In this document: positions 47,809-61,264 of the stretch, piece by piece
Layout of the letters: each line of letters starts with the position of its first letter
Numbering within the stretch: the stretch's first letter is position 1
NCBI RefSeq assembly: GCF_910592395.1
Contig: NC_088322.1
Coordinates: forward strand, 9,297,431 to 9,361,430
Length of the DNA: 64,000 nucleotides
Origin: Lineus longissimus
Lineage: Eukaryota > Nemertea > Pilidiophora > Heteronemertea > Lineidae
Direction of reading: 5' to 3'
Program-made: the position numbers and the translations under genes
The notes under the pieces: generated by a model
What the model was told of the DNA's origin: nothing
Seen by the model: only the letters and a program-made list of their open reading frames with translations
Databases searched by the model: none

Positions 47809-50800
47809 TACATGTTTACTTCCGCATCACAGTTCCAATCGACCAATATGTTGGCTGGTTCGCTGCATTTCTGATGATAGGCAATTATTATTAGTCAATC
47901 AGTTGTTAATAAACGTTACAGAGATAGCTATGCAATGTTAGGTAGCCACCACTGCATTAGAATCTGGCGAGGTATTCACTATCCAACCTTTCCATCACTG
48001 CATTTCCTATTCGGATGTTTTGAAACATAGACCTGGTATTTCCTTGTAACAACTACACTGATTTCGATAGTATGCATTAAGCTCGTACATGTAATGTACC
48101 ACACGTAGTATGTAGGTTGACATCAATGCCAGATTGTCATATTTGTTATTCTTATCAATAATATGCGTGTTTATTTGAAGCCATAATACTGTACGTATGG
48201 GTTAAGCAAGTAGAGGAGAGTCAAATTAAAAACAGAAGTTTACCAAAAGCCTTTGATAGGAACTGCATATATTTTACCGCAGGCTAAAACACTGTGCTAA
48301 CTACAGTTTTAATTTTGGTGCTTTTAGTCTTTGGTTGGTAAACGTATATGCCCGTCCCTTTTTTGTGCTGCACTGTGTCGTAGTCCTAGATTTTGGCATA
48401 AGTTAGTACACTCCGGCTTTCAACGCTCATCGGCTTACATAAACCGAACTCACAATATACGTACGTGTATTATGCATATTCTCACACCACCTCCAGAAGA
48501 ACATTTTTGAGCTGATATTTCGAAGGGCTCTCGCTAGTGATATTGAGTGGGTTGTAATTGTTCACGTGAAGTCTTTTTCGTACGCTAACGAAATATTAAT
48601 GAAATATAAGCAAAAGTTTTGAGCAAACCAAACTATCTATTTGTTATGTGCAACTAGTATACTTACATGACTTAGGGCACACCATTAGAACACACCATTA
48701 CGTCGACACCCACTGCCCTTTCTAATTAGCTATGAAAAGTTTGTTTTTCGGATCATGGGTCGGGTGGGCAAACACATTTGCAACTCTCAAGCGAGCGAAA
48801 GCAGTGGGGCCTTACCAGGAGATTCTCTATCATGAACTCTGGCATTGACAAGTTGGCTCATTAACAACAAGTAGGCCTACTTTCGACGATTCAAGCATCT
48901 TCAAACTAACAACAATGATGCAATTTGTGTCCAAATCACGTAATATGATATTAAAATATATGTCAACCTGGACAGACAATGAAAAAACAGGTGTCCCGAC
49001 AAGGTTTTTGCCGTAAGAGCGTACTAAGGTTACATTAGTAGCCTGCTGGGATGCATCCTGAGGAGATCCGGGGTTAAAGTTCGTTTCTCCGGCCCATATT
49101 CCATATTTGCCAAATTCCACATTCGCCATTTCCACATTCACCATTTTTAAATACAGCCTTTACCCCCTGCATAGTTGAAATGGATGTCGAAGGTGCCATT
49201 ACCTTGAACTACCAAGGGTATACATTCACTGCGCCAGTCGGGCACAACTTCCTGGTCGCGGAACCTGGGCCCGGAATAGTGTAATCTCTGACCTAATATA
49301 TATCATTGAGATATTCACGGAGAATAGTGTAGGGCCTAGCATAGTCACAATGCCGAGGATTGAATCCACCTCGAACGTCAGCACCTATGATGTGGAAAAG
49401 ACGAAACCAAGGCACCGCAAAAGTGGTCCTGAATGGGTGTTCCCAATTTGTACTAATTGGGCTAATGCTTAAATAAGGTCTTTCAACCAAATGACACAAA
49501 ATTCTTTCATTGTTTTATACACACTTATGACATCACCATTGACGAAAGACCACCTGGCCTCACTAATGTGAAAAAGAAACATTTTAAATATAATTACGCT
49601 GATGCTGTCCTTGTTGTTAAGGTAATAGGCTAAGCCTGGGGAAAGGACCCTTACCCCAGGCTTGGCCTAACCTGGTGATGTAGTGGTCCAAAGGAGCGGC
49701 CCTTCCTGACTATAATAAAAGCAGGTGTGTGTCGTTCGACGGTTAACATTTTCAGCCAAGTAATTTGTCAAAGTTTCCGTCAAATTTTTCGAAGGTCAAA
49801 GTGAACGAAGACATTCAGTGTATGTGTTATAGGAATATAGCCCTTTCCATTCGTTCGGCAAAAAAATTAAAAGCTTGTAAAGCATTGGTGTCATGCGCTT
49901 CTAAAATCTGACGATCAGATATTTATTTATACATGTATTACAGTGTTTTTTAAAATGTGGCGAAACAATTGGGCAATATTTAAGTATGAATGTCAGTAAA
50001 GGCCAATTATTTTCTCAAAAATCGTTTAGAAAAATAATTAATCAATAACTTACCAGCCAGTTAATATACCTCGTCATGATGAGGCCCTGTCCTATCTTTG
50101 TATAACTTATCCTTTCCTTCCCGCGCGGGCCACGCGTGGACCTTACTCTAACCCCAATACCGAAACATTCGCCACACCAACTACCACGAAGTGATAAACC
50201 CGCCCAATGAAATGATGGTTCACCAACTTCAGAAGTTATTCACTCTCGTAAAAAAGTCCATAGGCACTTAGGGTTAGTCACCGCCTTAAAGATGGTCCGC
50301 TGTGAGTACCGCGCGGGCCAGCCGCTAGCCATAACCGCCAAGTTCAACTGAAGGTACTCATACCGCTCTGCACTGTTTGTTATATTCTCGGTAGTGTAAC
50401 TGGAATTCCCAAGCGCTACAACCAATGAAGTCAGTCAATGGGTCTGTAGTGTCGATATATTTGTGGTTATGTTTACGGCTTTTCATCAAGTTTGCATGAT
50501 ATGTCGGCAGTGAAACGAGTTTTGGTGCAATATTTTTCAAATAAGACATCCCGAAATATTTTGTGCCTGTATGTTCCAGTCTGATACCAATTATCAAAAG
50601 ATTTTGAGGTATTTTTTGTGAACAATTTGACTTTTTTTTCTTTTTTCTCACGATACATTCTATGCATACATTCTCTCATCACGTTTGCAAATATCGGGGG
50701 ACTAAACTTTTTTCGTTTTTGCAACAATACTACTTCGTGTTGAAGTCTTTTTTGGTACGGTACTGGTGCTTTTTCACTTCATCGCATTATCTGCGCATTC

Positions 50801-53800
50801 TTTCCGTAAAACTTGTAGTTTTATAATTAATCGAATTATTGGTCTCGTTGATTTATGTTGTACATTTTAGTTACAGTCCCGGGCAAATCACATTTGGTAT
50901 CCATTAATGCGCGTTGTTACGCGACATGTGTTCGGTAGTTGCGCATAGCCTGCACACTGTACCCTGCGCGCGGGTTTCCCGAATGAAGAGCATGACGTCA
51001 TCTGCGTAACTCAGCACACCTTTATTTCTCTCTCGGCTCAGTAACCTTTCATAGATGTCCGTTCAAATGAAATCTATTATAATGTTTGGACAGACAAATG
51101 ATGTCCCGAATGAACCTCACTATTAGAAATAGAGAGGTTCAACATGATATAAATGTGGTTTTGGTATACCTAATACAATTGACTGTGAAAATCCTCCTTT
51201 CTTGTACCTGATCATGGTTATTTCAAAATTGTTCAGCATGCAGCATTTCTGTTGTGTCAAAATATTCGTGGTTTGACTACGTCCACTTAACATCAGTATA
51301 AAAAGTACCTACTGTCATTGTTGTCGGACAAGTACTGTATCTAATGCATTCAAACATATTGCAAATCAATGAAATACAATTTGCATGGTATTCTAATGAG
51401 CCAACCTTATTTATTTACTTCTACACTGTACTTTTTTTGTATTGGGTAACTCAAGTGAATTTTCGCAATCGACCTAGGTGTTTTTTCTCAAATCTGGCAT
51501 ACCACGTCTGAAATTGTATCACCAAGGAATTCAATTAGAAACTTCAATCGACCAATGATTTTTAAAAAACGATTAATGATTTAAATCACGCGGCTCTTGT
51601 GATGCAGGTTACGGCCTCAAAAAAATAAATGGAACATCACATTTATCCTATTTCCGAAGGCCTGCTGGGTCACTTGTGGATACGTTTCATCCCCTATACG
51701 CTCGGTTGTTCAAAAGCACAAAAGCCGCGTTATCTCCTAACGACGTTATCCTTAAGGACGTTGCATGTATACATGTATATCTTTCAGTTAATCCCATCAA
51801 CATTTATATGTAAAGACTTAACGGCGCCGTTAAAGCAGCAACATCTCAGCCCTGGCCTTTAAAGTGATCTTTACCCGGCCTTCTTGCTGTGACCTGGTCC
51901 TCATAAGACCGCGGTGTCTTAGATAGCACATTGGGCTCACACGGCACCTTCAAATGCACTGTACACATGACGATGCATTGAGAACAAGCGTAAAAAAGGG
52001 ACTCGAGTGCTCTGAAAAATACCTTTTCAACAATTCTCGAGCAGCGACTAATTCAGTGTTTAGCAACAGCGTTATGTGGAAACCGCCACTGGTCGCTTGT
52101 GCAAGTTGTCAATGCATTACTTGACACTGTCCTGTCTCTCATTTGATGGATTAAAACCCCAATCTTATCCGGTATCGAGTGCCAGTGCACAACCGAAAGC
52201 ACGGTCGTTTTCTACCAGACACCAAGGGGTGCATTTCAAATGAATGCTTCTAGAGACACTGGAGCAGTACACAAAACGCCTGGAAGCTAATCTTGAAGGA
52301 AAACTGGATTCTTTACACGTATACGTATAGTACATTGGATCTCATCCAATACTTGTGTTTACTTATAACGATTGGATAACTATTTTGGGTGTGAACGTGG
52401 GGGCGGGGGGGGGGGGGTATGTTCAGTGGAAGATCCAAAGGTATATTTTAAAACCGGTTTGTATGCTTTGAGGTCAGCAAGTAACAACATCCTACTATAT
52501 TATCAGACAATTACTATGCCAAATGAACTAAATAATATGTTACAAGGGTAGTGCCAATTGTAAGCGTTGATACTCTCCAGCATATCCAGATAGATATCAG
52601 ACTGGAAAAAAGCATTTTAGATATCTAATCGGCATCTTTATAGCCAAGTGAGTCATGCAAATCATGACTTAGTACTATTTGCAAAACATGCTCAGAGGTC
52701 GTCTTATCTGGTCAGACCCATATGGCATGTTGAACTAACTTTTTTAAAGTTAACAAATCTTACCTGGAAGTGATTGAAAAAAATGCAATGAATTTATTGC
52801 ATCTATGAAGGTAACGAGAACCAAACGGATTCTTATTCTCGTTCTCATCGTATTTCACTATCAACCAATCGTCACGCTCTCTGTTGGTAAAACTGCCGAC
52901 TTGAAAAGTCATAATTGAACATTTATACCAAGTATGTTGTTTGCTCAGCCAAAAACCAGAAATTCTGTTGTAGATTCAAGAAGCATAAATCTTTAGGCGA
53001 ACAGTTACACGAATCGTGATTCTTCTGCATAGCACGATAATTCATTGCATAATGTACCTCGTTGAGAAGCATTTGCCGTGGTGCTCAAGCAGAAATTAAG
53101 TGGGAAGGTAATTATAATCTGTTTCTCTCCACAACTTGCCTACAGATTTCGCGCGAGCCCCATAATGGACTTGGAACTCTGATGGAGACCAACTAACTTT
53201 TTTCAAAATCAAAAAGTCGAGATTTTTCAATTAGAAGCAATGCAATAACAGCTACAGGAGAACGGCTGTTGGAACACAGGCAACACGAATCTCACCAAGA
53301 TGGCGGGGCTGTTCTTACCGCCACGCGTGGGTCATCACATAGATACTGGGTGGGGAAAGACCTCGCTTTTATCATGATTATTATTAAATGATGATGATGG
53401 TCCATGATTGCGATGATGAACAATGCGAAGTTCAACCGAATTTGAAAATGAAATACAGGCTTACCTAATTTTTAGATAGGCGCTTTGATATATTCCACTA
53501 TATTGTGCTGTCCTATAAACACATCCAGTCGCCACCACATCACACTGGAAGAAGAGACCTGTATAGATAAATCGGCTACTTGATATTGAATATTGTTCTT
53601 CACTGATAATCAATGAAATGAGACCATGTCAAAAGTTTGGATGACATGTAGGATTAAACACTTTTATCTTCAGCTGACTCATATCAAATTTATTTATTGC
53701 GCCGAAAAAATGTAGCTGGATTTTTGTAGTTTAGTTCAAATATGCCATTTGCTGGTCAGCGTCAAACAAACGAAGTGTCTCTTCCTCTGATATGGCTTGT

Positions 53801-54114
53801 TTGTTAAACTTAAAGATAGACAGGGGTCAACGATGTTGACACTACCGGGCCATATTTTGGGCTGTTCTACTGTTTCGTTGACAAGGATGAGAGACTAGTG
53901 TTCTCACACCATACACCTCGCGCTAAGTGCTACCGGCCCATTTTCTGGCGTTTTACACAGCGCAGGGTGGACTTCAAATGTGGGGTGTTCAAAAAAGCCT
54001 AGAAAGCGGTCTAAATTTGCAGGTTGTTCTCGCTTGCGTGTTTTTGCCTAACCGCGGCCCTTTCAGTAAAGACAGTCTAAAAATCGTAACTAATTTTTTC
54101 TTCCCTCTTTCCAG
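47809..54114. other. Gene-poor interval
   Basis: A G-tract at about 52400-52420 and an ATG/GAT microsatellite near 53370-53415. On minus near 50053-50076 a short frame MTRYINWL ends at a donor (gtaagtta) in phase 0 and could be an alternative plakin first exon; evidence is minimal. Otherwise nothing. Confidence 0.5.
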
Positions 54115-54357
54115 TTGGTTTTCATAACCCACGAAATCACTCGCGACAACCTTGTTCACAAGGACAAGCTACTGATATTCGCGAAAATGGGCCCTGATGG
54201 ACCCAGGGTAAATGCGCGTAACGACCATGAGGTCCCTGATGAGGCCATTATAACTATACGATCTGGTCAAGTCCCAGGTATAAATGTACGTGCACTGGCT
54301 CCATTCGGACGACATGTACCAAGTCGAGTATTGGAAGCTAGTAAGGAGAAACAATAA
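54115..54357 (+). CDS. Candidate terminal exon of a plus-strand gene
   Basis: A very strong acceptor (ttcttccctctttccag) at 54114 is followed by 80 open codons to TAA, starting LVFITHEITRDNLVHKDKLL and ending SRVLEASKEKQ. An AATAAA-type signal lies about 28 bases after the stop (54385-54390). The sequence is balanced and not repetitive. The family is not recognised and no upstream exon was found in the preceding 10 kb, so the gene may be partial, or a decayed fragment. Confidence 0.4.
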   Translation: MVFITHEITRDNLVHKDKLLIFAKMGPDGPRVNARNDHEVPDEAIITIRSGQVPGINVRALAPFGRHVPSRVLEASKEKQ

Positions 54358-55631
54358 GAGGAGTTCTCAAACACACACTCTTGAAAATAAAGGATACCAA
54401 GGAGCTATTGGGAAAAGCATTCAAGGGACTTTCAGTTGGCACAGACACAACCCCGAAATGGTACAAGAGAAATGAAACCCTTAATGGTTTCAGGAAAATG
54501 AAAAACAAATAGAGGTTTTTCCGAACGTCAAAGCTTTTAAATGTCTTTTCATTTCCTCGATAGGCCGTTTTGGGTTGCATATTTTTGCCTGGCAAACATG
54601 TCAAAACCCCTTAAGGCTTGGGTTTTCGGACATTGTCTAATTATTCTTACATATATACATGTAGTCACATCGAGATGGTCCCCGATTTCAATATTTATGT
54701 ATATAGTACATTTGTACTTGATAAAATTCTGATCGAATGTTATTTTACAATTATCGTTGTGACATTGTAACTACATGTATTACGTCTGCTAATAAAACGT
54801 AACGAATTTATTGCCCATTGTTATAATCGTATTTATAAAATATTTTTAAAAATACGCCTGGTCATAGTTTCACCAAACTAGGCAAATATTTGATTTGATA
54901 CTGTACTAGGTTTACTGGTAGTCCATGTAACTCTGTGCTTGACATTGATATTCAGTTTTTGCTTTCTGTCCAGACACTGCAGAGAGAACTGCCTTGGCAC
55001 ATGCTCAGAGATTGAAACTGAGGCTATGTGTGTGTTTCGACAATTTCTCCAACTTCACAGTGGAAAACTCCATATTTTCGCTCTCTGAGGAAATAAATGG
55101 AAGCCTCTGAACCCTCGATCTACACTTTTGTAACGTCCATTTCTTTGACTACGTCATATATACAAAAAGTGTTCGTGTGAGCACCCCACGATCAACTGAT
55201 AAGCCCCCCTCCCCCCGGCTCTTTACTGCCCCGTTAGATCATGGTTTAGTCTAAATAATCCTGCTCACGGCTATTTCAATGTTCAAAATGCATGCATTCG
55301 CGATAGGAGCCTGGTGGACGAGGATATAGGTCACGGTCTGGGCGCGCCCGCCGAGGTCAGAGGCTACTATACTCTTTATAATGCTTCAGCATAGGATACC
55401 ATGAATAGCGTTCCAGTTACTGCGGTTGCTACATGTACATAGATAGACGGAGGGGTCCGTCAACTGAGATCACACGCCGTTGATAGGGCCATGATGCAGA
55501 TTGCCCACATCCGCGGACCGTGACCAGTTGCAAGTGCACTTTCTTAGTGATACAGTATCTTACAGATCAATGCTGGACAAATCGACCGTACATCCATTAT
55601 ACAGGTAGGCCCTATGTACGATAATCTGGAC
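54358..55631. other. Gene-free interval
   Basis: C-rich stretch near 55206-55218. Nothing else recognised. Confidence 0.5.
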
Positions 55632-55679
55632 ATGCGAAAGCAGCGAAAGATGGCGGGCCAGAAGAGGAAGACGATGCAC
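55632..55679 (+). CDS. Possible first coding exon, plus strand
   Basis: ATG at 55632, 16 codons MRKQRKMAGQKRKTMH, then a consensus donor (CAC|gtgagttt). The second ATG (55650) has an aaagATGG context. Very basic. A possible next exon starts at about 56515 (acceptor gttttttcatttag) but its hydrophobic frame needs a different phase. Unconfirmed. Confidence 0.22.
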
Positions 55680-55902
55680 GTGAGTTTAGTCGGCATTTTT
55701 TTGTATATCTCCACTCTTAGATTCGGTACCAGGTAAAAATCCCCCCCCGGTAAATATCCCCCCAGTAAATATCATCCCTGTCCTTTTCCAAAGAAGACAC
55801 ATCTTCTGTCGTTACAGACCATTGCCATTGGTATAACTATTTTATCCTAGAGTGGGAACATAGAACCCGGCGAACAAAGGGTTGAGCTCTCGTCCCGGTG
55901 TA

Positions 55903-56055
55903 GAAGTTTAAAATGTCCTAGGATAAAATGTCCGGGAACAAAGGATTCTATTATGCGCTTCAATCTCTGAGCTATTGACGGTCAGGGTCTCTACAGATTG
56001 AACCATATTGCAGAATACAATAGGGCCGGACACTTTTTCCAGGGGGGACACTTTT
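55903..56055 (+). repeat. Dispersed repeat B, copy 1
   Basis: It starts gtagaagtttaaaatgtcct and contains attctattatgcgctt and cagaatacaatagggccgga. The same order of motifs is found in reverse complement at 61083-61264. Possibly a MITE. Confidence 0.75.
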
Positions 56056-56099
56056 TACTTTTACGCAGGCCCTGTCGGCCCCTCACGCAGGCATGTCGG

Positions 56100-56360
56100 A
56101 GTGACATCTTGATAGAATGATGTCATTTGGCATGATGATTTGGACATCATTCAAATGATACCATTATATCAGTCACTATAGATGTTATTATGATATCAGT
56201 GACCTCATGTCAGAATGACACCGCAGAACGGCATTATGGGACATTAACTGACTGCTATCACCAGATGATGTCAGATTGATATCATTTTTTCAATAACGTC
56301 AGATTGCAATTACTATCAATTTCGATGACGTCAGATTGATATCATAATTTGTTTTAATGA
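56100..56360. repeat. Degenerate repeats of a TGATGTCAGATTGATATCA-like motif
   Basis: Three to four loose copies (near 56264, 56297, 56322), one giving a perfect CRE-like tgacgtca. Function not implied. Confidence 0.5.
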
Positions 56361-57249
56361 CAGACTGTTTTATGATGCGAAGTGATTATATGTCGTCACA
56401 TTGGCCTCTCCATCATGGACTTATCAGAAACTTATCAGAGTAAGTATAGATAGATAGATAGATTAATCTATCCTTAATATCAGCTATGTATCTGTTGTTG
56501 TTTTTTCATTTAGTGGCTGTTGTTCTCATCGGGACTGTATTCTATACGATGCATTGTATAGGCCAGTTCAATGCATTTGAGTTCAAGATGTGCACACTAT
56601 GTACTCGCAGAGACGTATGACAATGCATGGCGCACCTGGTCCAATCAGACTACTTCATGTCTGGGAGACAGCAGTACATGTATAGGCCTACCACATGGTA
56701 TACAAAGATCGGAAAATTTGTTGCTTTTTATCAGTAATGTTTTAAGTTTTATACATTCATGCCTATCAATATATCAATGTACTTTTGCATAGGTTTTTGT
56801 AAACGAGGGTGCTGCAGCATGGACACATACGTTTAATACACTTAGGCCTACGATGCCTACCATTGGCCACGTTTAGAGCCAAATGCATTACACTTAAAGA
56901 GTGACAATTTCCATACTTCATCATAATAGTGATTGATGGTTTTAGGAAAGTTACATTCACGTTTTGCTGCTACTACAGGATGTGTTGATAAAACTCCGCT
57001 ATGCTCCCACGGGACTCCCCTAACATAGCAGTACTCGACCTTCATGCTAAAAACATGAAGGTCCATCATGGCTGCGAACCATCGTCAGTACAAATGTGGT
57101 ATTAACAACAGCAGTATTTCTGTATGAATCTGATGTTTTTTGACATAATCTAAAAAAGCATAAACCTTAGAAATAATGAACCCTGTATTTTTGCCCTACC
57201 TGTCGTTTCGCAACCTGCCTTTATGAGCATCACCCAACCTTGCTGTGAA
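56361..57249. other. Interval without recognised features
   Basis: (GATA)n-like run at 56447-56463. No gene seen. Confidence 0.5.
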
Positions 57250-57605
57250 AAACTCTCCACTGATGTCAAACTCCCCTAATGATGATCAACTAAACCCAGC
57301 TGGTGTTAAGCTTAACTAAATGTTAAACTCCACTGATATTGAACTTAACTGCATTCAAAACCAACTGATGCTAAACTTAACTGATGCTAAACCTTACTGA
57401 TGTTAAACACAATTGATGTTTAACTCGGCTTATGTTTATCCCAACTGGTGGTATACTCAACTGATGGTAAATTCAACTGATGTTATTCTCAACTGATGTT
57501 AACCTTAACGAAGTTGACATTGTACTCAAATGAAGTTATTCTTAAATGACGTCCAACTCAACTGATGTTAAACTCAAATGATGTTAAACTCACCTGATGC
57601 TACAC
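57250..57605. repeat. Decayed ~20-bp minisatellite
   Basis: About 15-18 degenerate copies of ctcaactgatgttaaa spread over 350 bases, with frequent insertions and substitutions. Confidence 0.75.
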
Positions 57606-58405
57606 TCAATATATCATGCACACTGAGCACGTTTGTGATCATATCCTGAAGATGAATTCAGTTGTGACCTAAGCAGGTGAATGTCTTTCTCATGAATATA
57701 CACAATACGTCGTCTGCCAACTCCCCCACTAATAACAGGTGTTCAGCAATGCGAAGAGGAATGTGATAAACATTGATGTATCAGACAACGTACATGCGAC
57801 TGTATTGTTGTCATTGCATACTCGGTGTAACATAATGTCAGTGTTCCCTGAATTTCGGTGTTTCGCGTATTGTTCCCCTACTCACAGTAGCCGTCCACCT
57901 ACCAAACAAAAACTATTTAAGGCCAGACGAACTGTATAGGGAATCAGTGACACATAGAAACACTGGTACTCCACTGGTGTGAAAGAGTCCTATCGATAGA
58001 AATATAAGTTGCATCAGGTTCGTATTATTGTCGGTTTTTGTCCTCAGGATTATCAACAAATGACCATGTCAGTCTAATGGTCAGTTACTGTCAGGAAACT
58101 GGATCTGGTTTGATTTGAAGGAATAAAAAGGTGAAAAAATACCCTTACACAAGTGTGAATAGTGCCGATGTACAAAATGTACTGCGAGACAATAGAGACA
58201 CGTACTGTACATCTCGGTGACTTGGTAAAACTTGATGTGGACCACCTAGCTCCACCTACGAGTCATCCCTTTGTTGACAGTGGACATTGCCATCTGTCGC
58301 ATTGATAGAGGTGCGTCCAAGAAATTAGTGGCGTGGAGAGCCATTTCCCGCCTTGGCCCCGGGATCAAAACTTACATGCAGGCTTGACCATGAGCATCCT
58401 CATGA
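57606..58405. other. Interval without recognised features
   Basis: A 66-codon plus frame at 57739-57939 has no splice support. Nothing else. Confidence 0.5.
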
Positions 58406-58579
58406 TTTGGCTAGAACTTGAAATCCTAAAGCAATTAGAACTCCTTCATAATGGCCCATTTAAAACCTTGGAAGCTGTTTTCTGGACAAAAAAGAACCAA
58501 CTCCCACCGCTGAAATTGGCACTCACTTCATTTTGAAAGGGTTCTTATCGCTTTAGGGTTTCCAGCTCTAGCCAAAATG
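58406..58579. mobile_element. MITE family A, copy 2
   Basis: The left end ttggctagaacttgaaatcctaaagcaatt is identical to the copy at 46.1 kb; the right end is the inverted version (gctttagggtttccagctctagccaaaatgg). About 174 bp, slightly longer than copy 1. Confidence 0.8.
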
Positions 58580-59973
58580 GTGGCGCCTATCGTCGAAGTC
58601 ATCCCTTAACCGGTCTTCCCTTTCGGAAATTATGCGATGATATGAATTTGCTGGGCACTCATGGACATGTAGACCTGTCAATAAACTAGAGCACAGTATA
58701 TTTTCAGACTTTGATTACTTACTTAATGAAATGTCTCAGACAGTCACATGGACACGGGTCACTCCAGGTGAGTCTTTCCGATAGACATTTGAGTAGAAAT
58801 TGCGAAAATGTCGGTTAGAGTGTCCAGTCAGTGACTTACCATCAATAAACTGTATGCATGTTTTAATTTTGCATATCCAGAAAAAATCTGGAAGCCTGTA
58901 TATGCATGTGATGGTAACATAATGTAATATTATTCACAGCATTATACATGTCTCGGGCATTTGTCACACCACGGAGATGTAACTATAGACTCCCTGTGGA
59001 AAATGTCTAACAAAGCAAACAATCGATTGCGGATGTCCCGGGAACTCCTTTGATTGTGCCATGAGTTAAAGGGTAATGACCTATTAAAAGTGTGGTCGTG
59101 TCTTCAGGTGAGGATATCTGATTGGGAGCATCGGGGACTTCCAGCGTGTAGGACGTGCTTTGATACCGACTGAGGTGCGGGAAGGCATTGCATTGCGCTT
59201 GCGAAATGCGATTTAAAGGGTAGCGCCGTGTACTGGTTGTCCAGAAAAATAGAGATGCAGTTATATCACAATGCCGTCGTGTAGTTATCATGCATAGATT
59301 TACAGAAACTAGATATTTATAGAGTGTTTATATCTGTCTTCACAACGGCATGCCGGCCAGTTTTTACTCGGTACGTATTTACACACTTGGCAATTTTCAA
59401 ATTCAAATACAGATTTCAAATATTTATCGAACGCCATTGATAGGCCTTTAACGTTAACACTATTGCCAGCGGAGAAGATACGCGATTGGTGTCGTGGATG
59501 GTCGACAGGTATTGTCCGAGCGACCAGGCACGTCATTGCTTTAAAATGCACCAGTAGCATATGTTGATCCAGCCATGCCAGTGTACTTCCTAAAGCATAT
59601 ACCTTGTTGATATCAAATCAGCCAGGTCTATGTGTCCATAGGCCTACCTGAGATGCTGCGTCATTTCCTCCTGTCCTGAAATTGATTCAGGGAACAAGTA
59701 CGGAGACTGACATAGATCCGATTGTCAGCCCAGTCAACGAAAACCATATTGTGAATTCCAAGATTCTTCTATCTTAAAGCCTACGCCTTTCGTTAGATAT
59801 TTGAAATTTGTTATCAAATTTGAAAATTTCCAATCGTGTAAATGCTAACTGATATGAATTTCAAGAATACCGTTGTGTAGACTGATGCACAAAAACTATA
59901 AACACCATGTTTCGGCAAATTCGTATGAATTATAACTGTACGACGGTATTGTGTTTAATTGCATTTCTATTTT
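58580..59973. other. Gene-free interval
   Basis: Small open frames on minus (59007-59291, 59309-59560) have no coding or splice support. Confidence 0.5.
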
Positions 59974-60209
59974 CCGGTGTGACAGCGGATATAGTCCCCC
60001 TGGAGTCATAGTCCGGTAGCATTGTATTTGATCAATTACCCGGTGTGCAAGGGATAGTAGTCCTAGGGCTGATAGTCCGTGTAACAATAGCCCGCATTGC
60101 TAAATGTTTTGGTTAGGGTTAGCGGTACAATAGATCATGCTGCTTAATTGATCAAATACAATGCTACCGGACTATGACTCCAGGGGGACTATATCCGCTG
60201 TCACACCGG
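59974..60209. mobile_element. Foldback element with perfect 65-bp inverted repeats
   Basis: 59974-60038 is the exact reverse complement of 60145-60209 over all 65 bases; ends are ccggtgtgacag.../...ctgtcacaccgg. The 106-base centre contains ttagggttag. No ORF. Perfect arms imply recent insertion or gene conversion between arms. Confidence 0.92.
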
Positions 60210-61082
60210 GATTACATACAGGAGCTAGGTGGGTACGATTAGTTATCTTCCTCACGCATGTTACAGTACGATGGCACTCTCCATGCTTGCAGTGGAAGAG
60301 TATTTTTCCCCAACAAAAACCAGATTCAGTTTCCTGTGCATAAGGTCCCTGAAAACCACCAATTTGACTCCCTATCTCCTGCCTAGAGTCCCCATCTCCT
60401 GCCTAGAGTCCCCATCTCCTGCCTAGAGTCGAGTCCCCGTTTAAAGTGGTATTGTCTTTATGAAACGCGTAAACTGTAAATAGGCCCCTAATGTCTCATC
60501 TTGACCATCAATGTATTGACATAGCTAAGCTTACAGACAACGCGCTGGAGGCAATATCACTTGAAGTTCAGTAAGATGACGAAAACGTACCTGTGTAGGG
60601 TTGGCTGTGTCCCGAAATGAGATGGCAGTTTCAGAAGTTTGATATCCAGTAGTAGCTAATGGCAATTAGAAAGCTTATCCAAAGTACGACTGGGGCCTAT
60701 TAGCCTATCCTACTAGCACATTGCTGCGTTACTCGTATCAGTTACACTGTGACGAGAAATGGCGATTTTTGGACCGCAGGTGGACTGACCTGAAACTTTC
60801 TAGTTTGGTCATGGAAATTCTCTAATTAAATATTTAAAGTTATTGACCGTGCACCGAATACTACAGCACATCAGCTACGTTCAAATCTCCTTCTGGCCAC
60901 AATGCGCCATAAAACGCTTATGAGAGCTTTATTGTAAGTAAACTTAGGGTAGTACCCTATAATCTAGTCGATATCGAGGGCAGCTTATTCCTATCGACTG
61001 GACAGCCCATGATCCAGTAAGGAAAGTAAGGATTTATCTAAAAGCATGAAGTAAAACAGCAATGAAACACCAAAAACGTCGG
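60210..61082. other. Interval with one short tandem repeat
   Basis: 60369-60428 holds three 20-bp copies of tccccatctcctgcctagag. Otherwise nothing. Confidence 0.6.
60369..60428. repeat. 20-bp x 3 tandem repeat
   Basis: Three units of tccc(c/t)atctcctgcctagag, differing at one base. Confidence 0.92.
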
Positions 61083-61264
61083 TCAGTGCAGAAGTAGAAT
61101 ATGTCCCCTGGAAACGTGTCCGGCCCTATTGTATTCTGACAGCTTATGGTACTAGTTATCTGGCTCTATAGAGGTCATGACTGTCAACAGCTGAAGGATA
61201 AGCGCATGATAGAATATTTTGTTCCCCCGACATATATCCCAGGACATTTCAAACTTCTACAGTG
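61083..61264 (-). repeat. Dispersed repeat B, copy 2
   Basis: Reverse complement of the 55903-56055 copy: gtgtccggccctattgtattctg and gtcctgggata...gaacaaaatattctatcatgcgctt are recognisable, with a longer central part. Confidence 0.75.

Noticed and set aside
47464-47874. 136-codon plus-strand frame
   Set aside because: Its second half is a dispersed repeat found inverted at 22.2 kb and there are no supporting splice signals.
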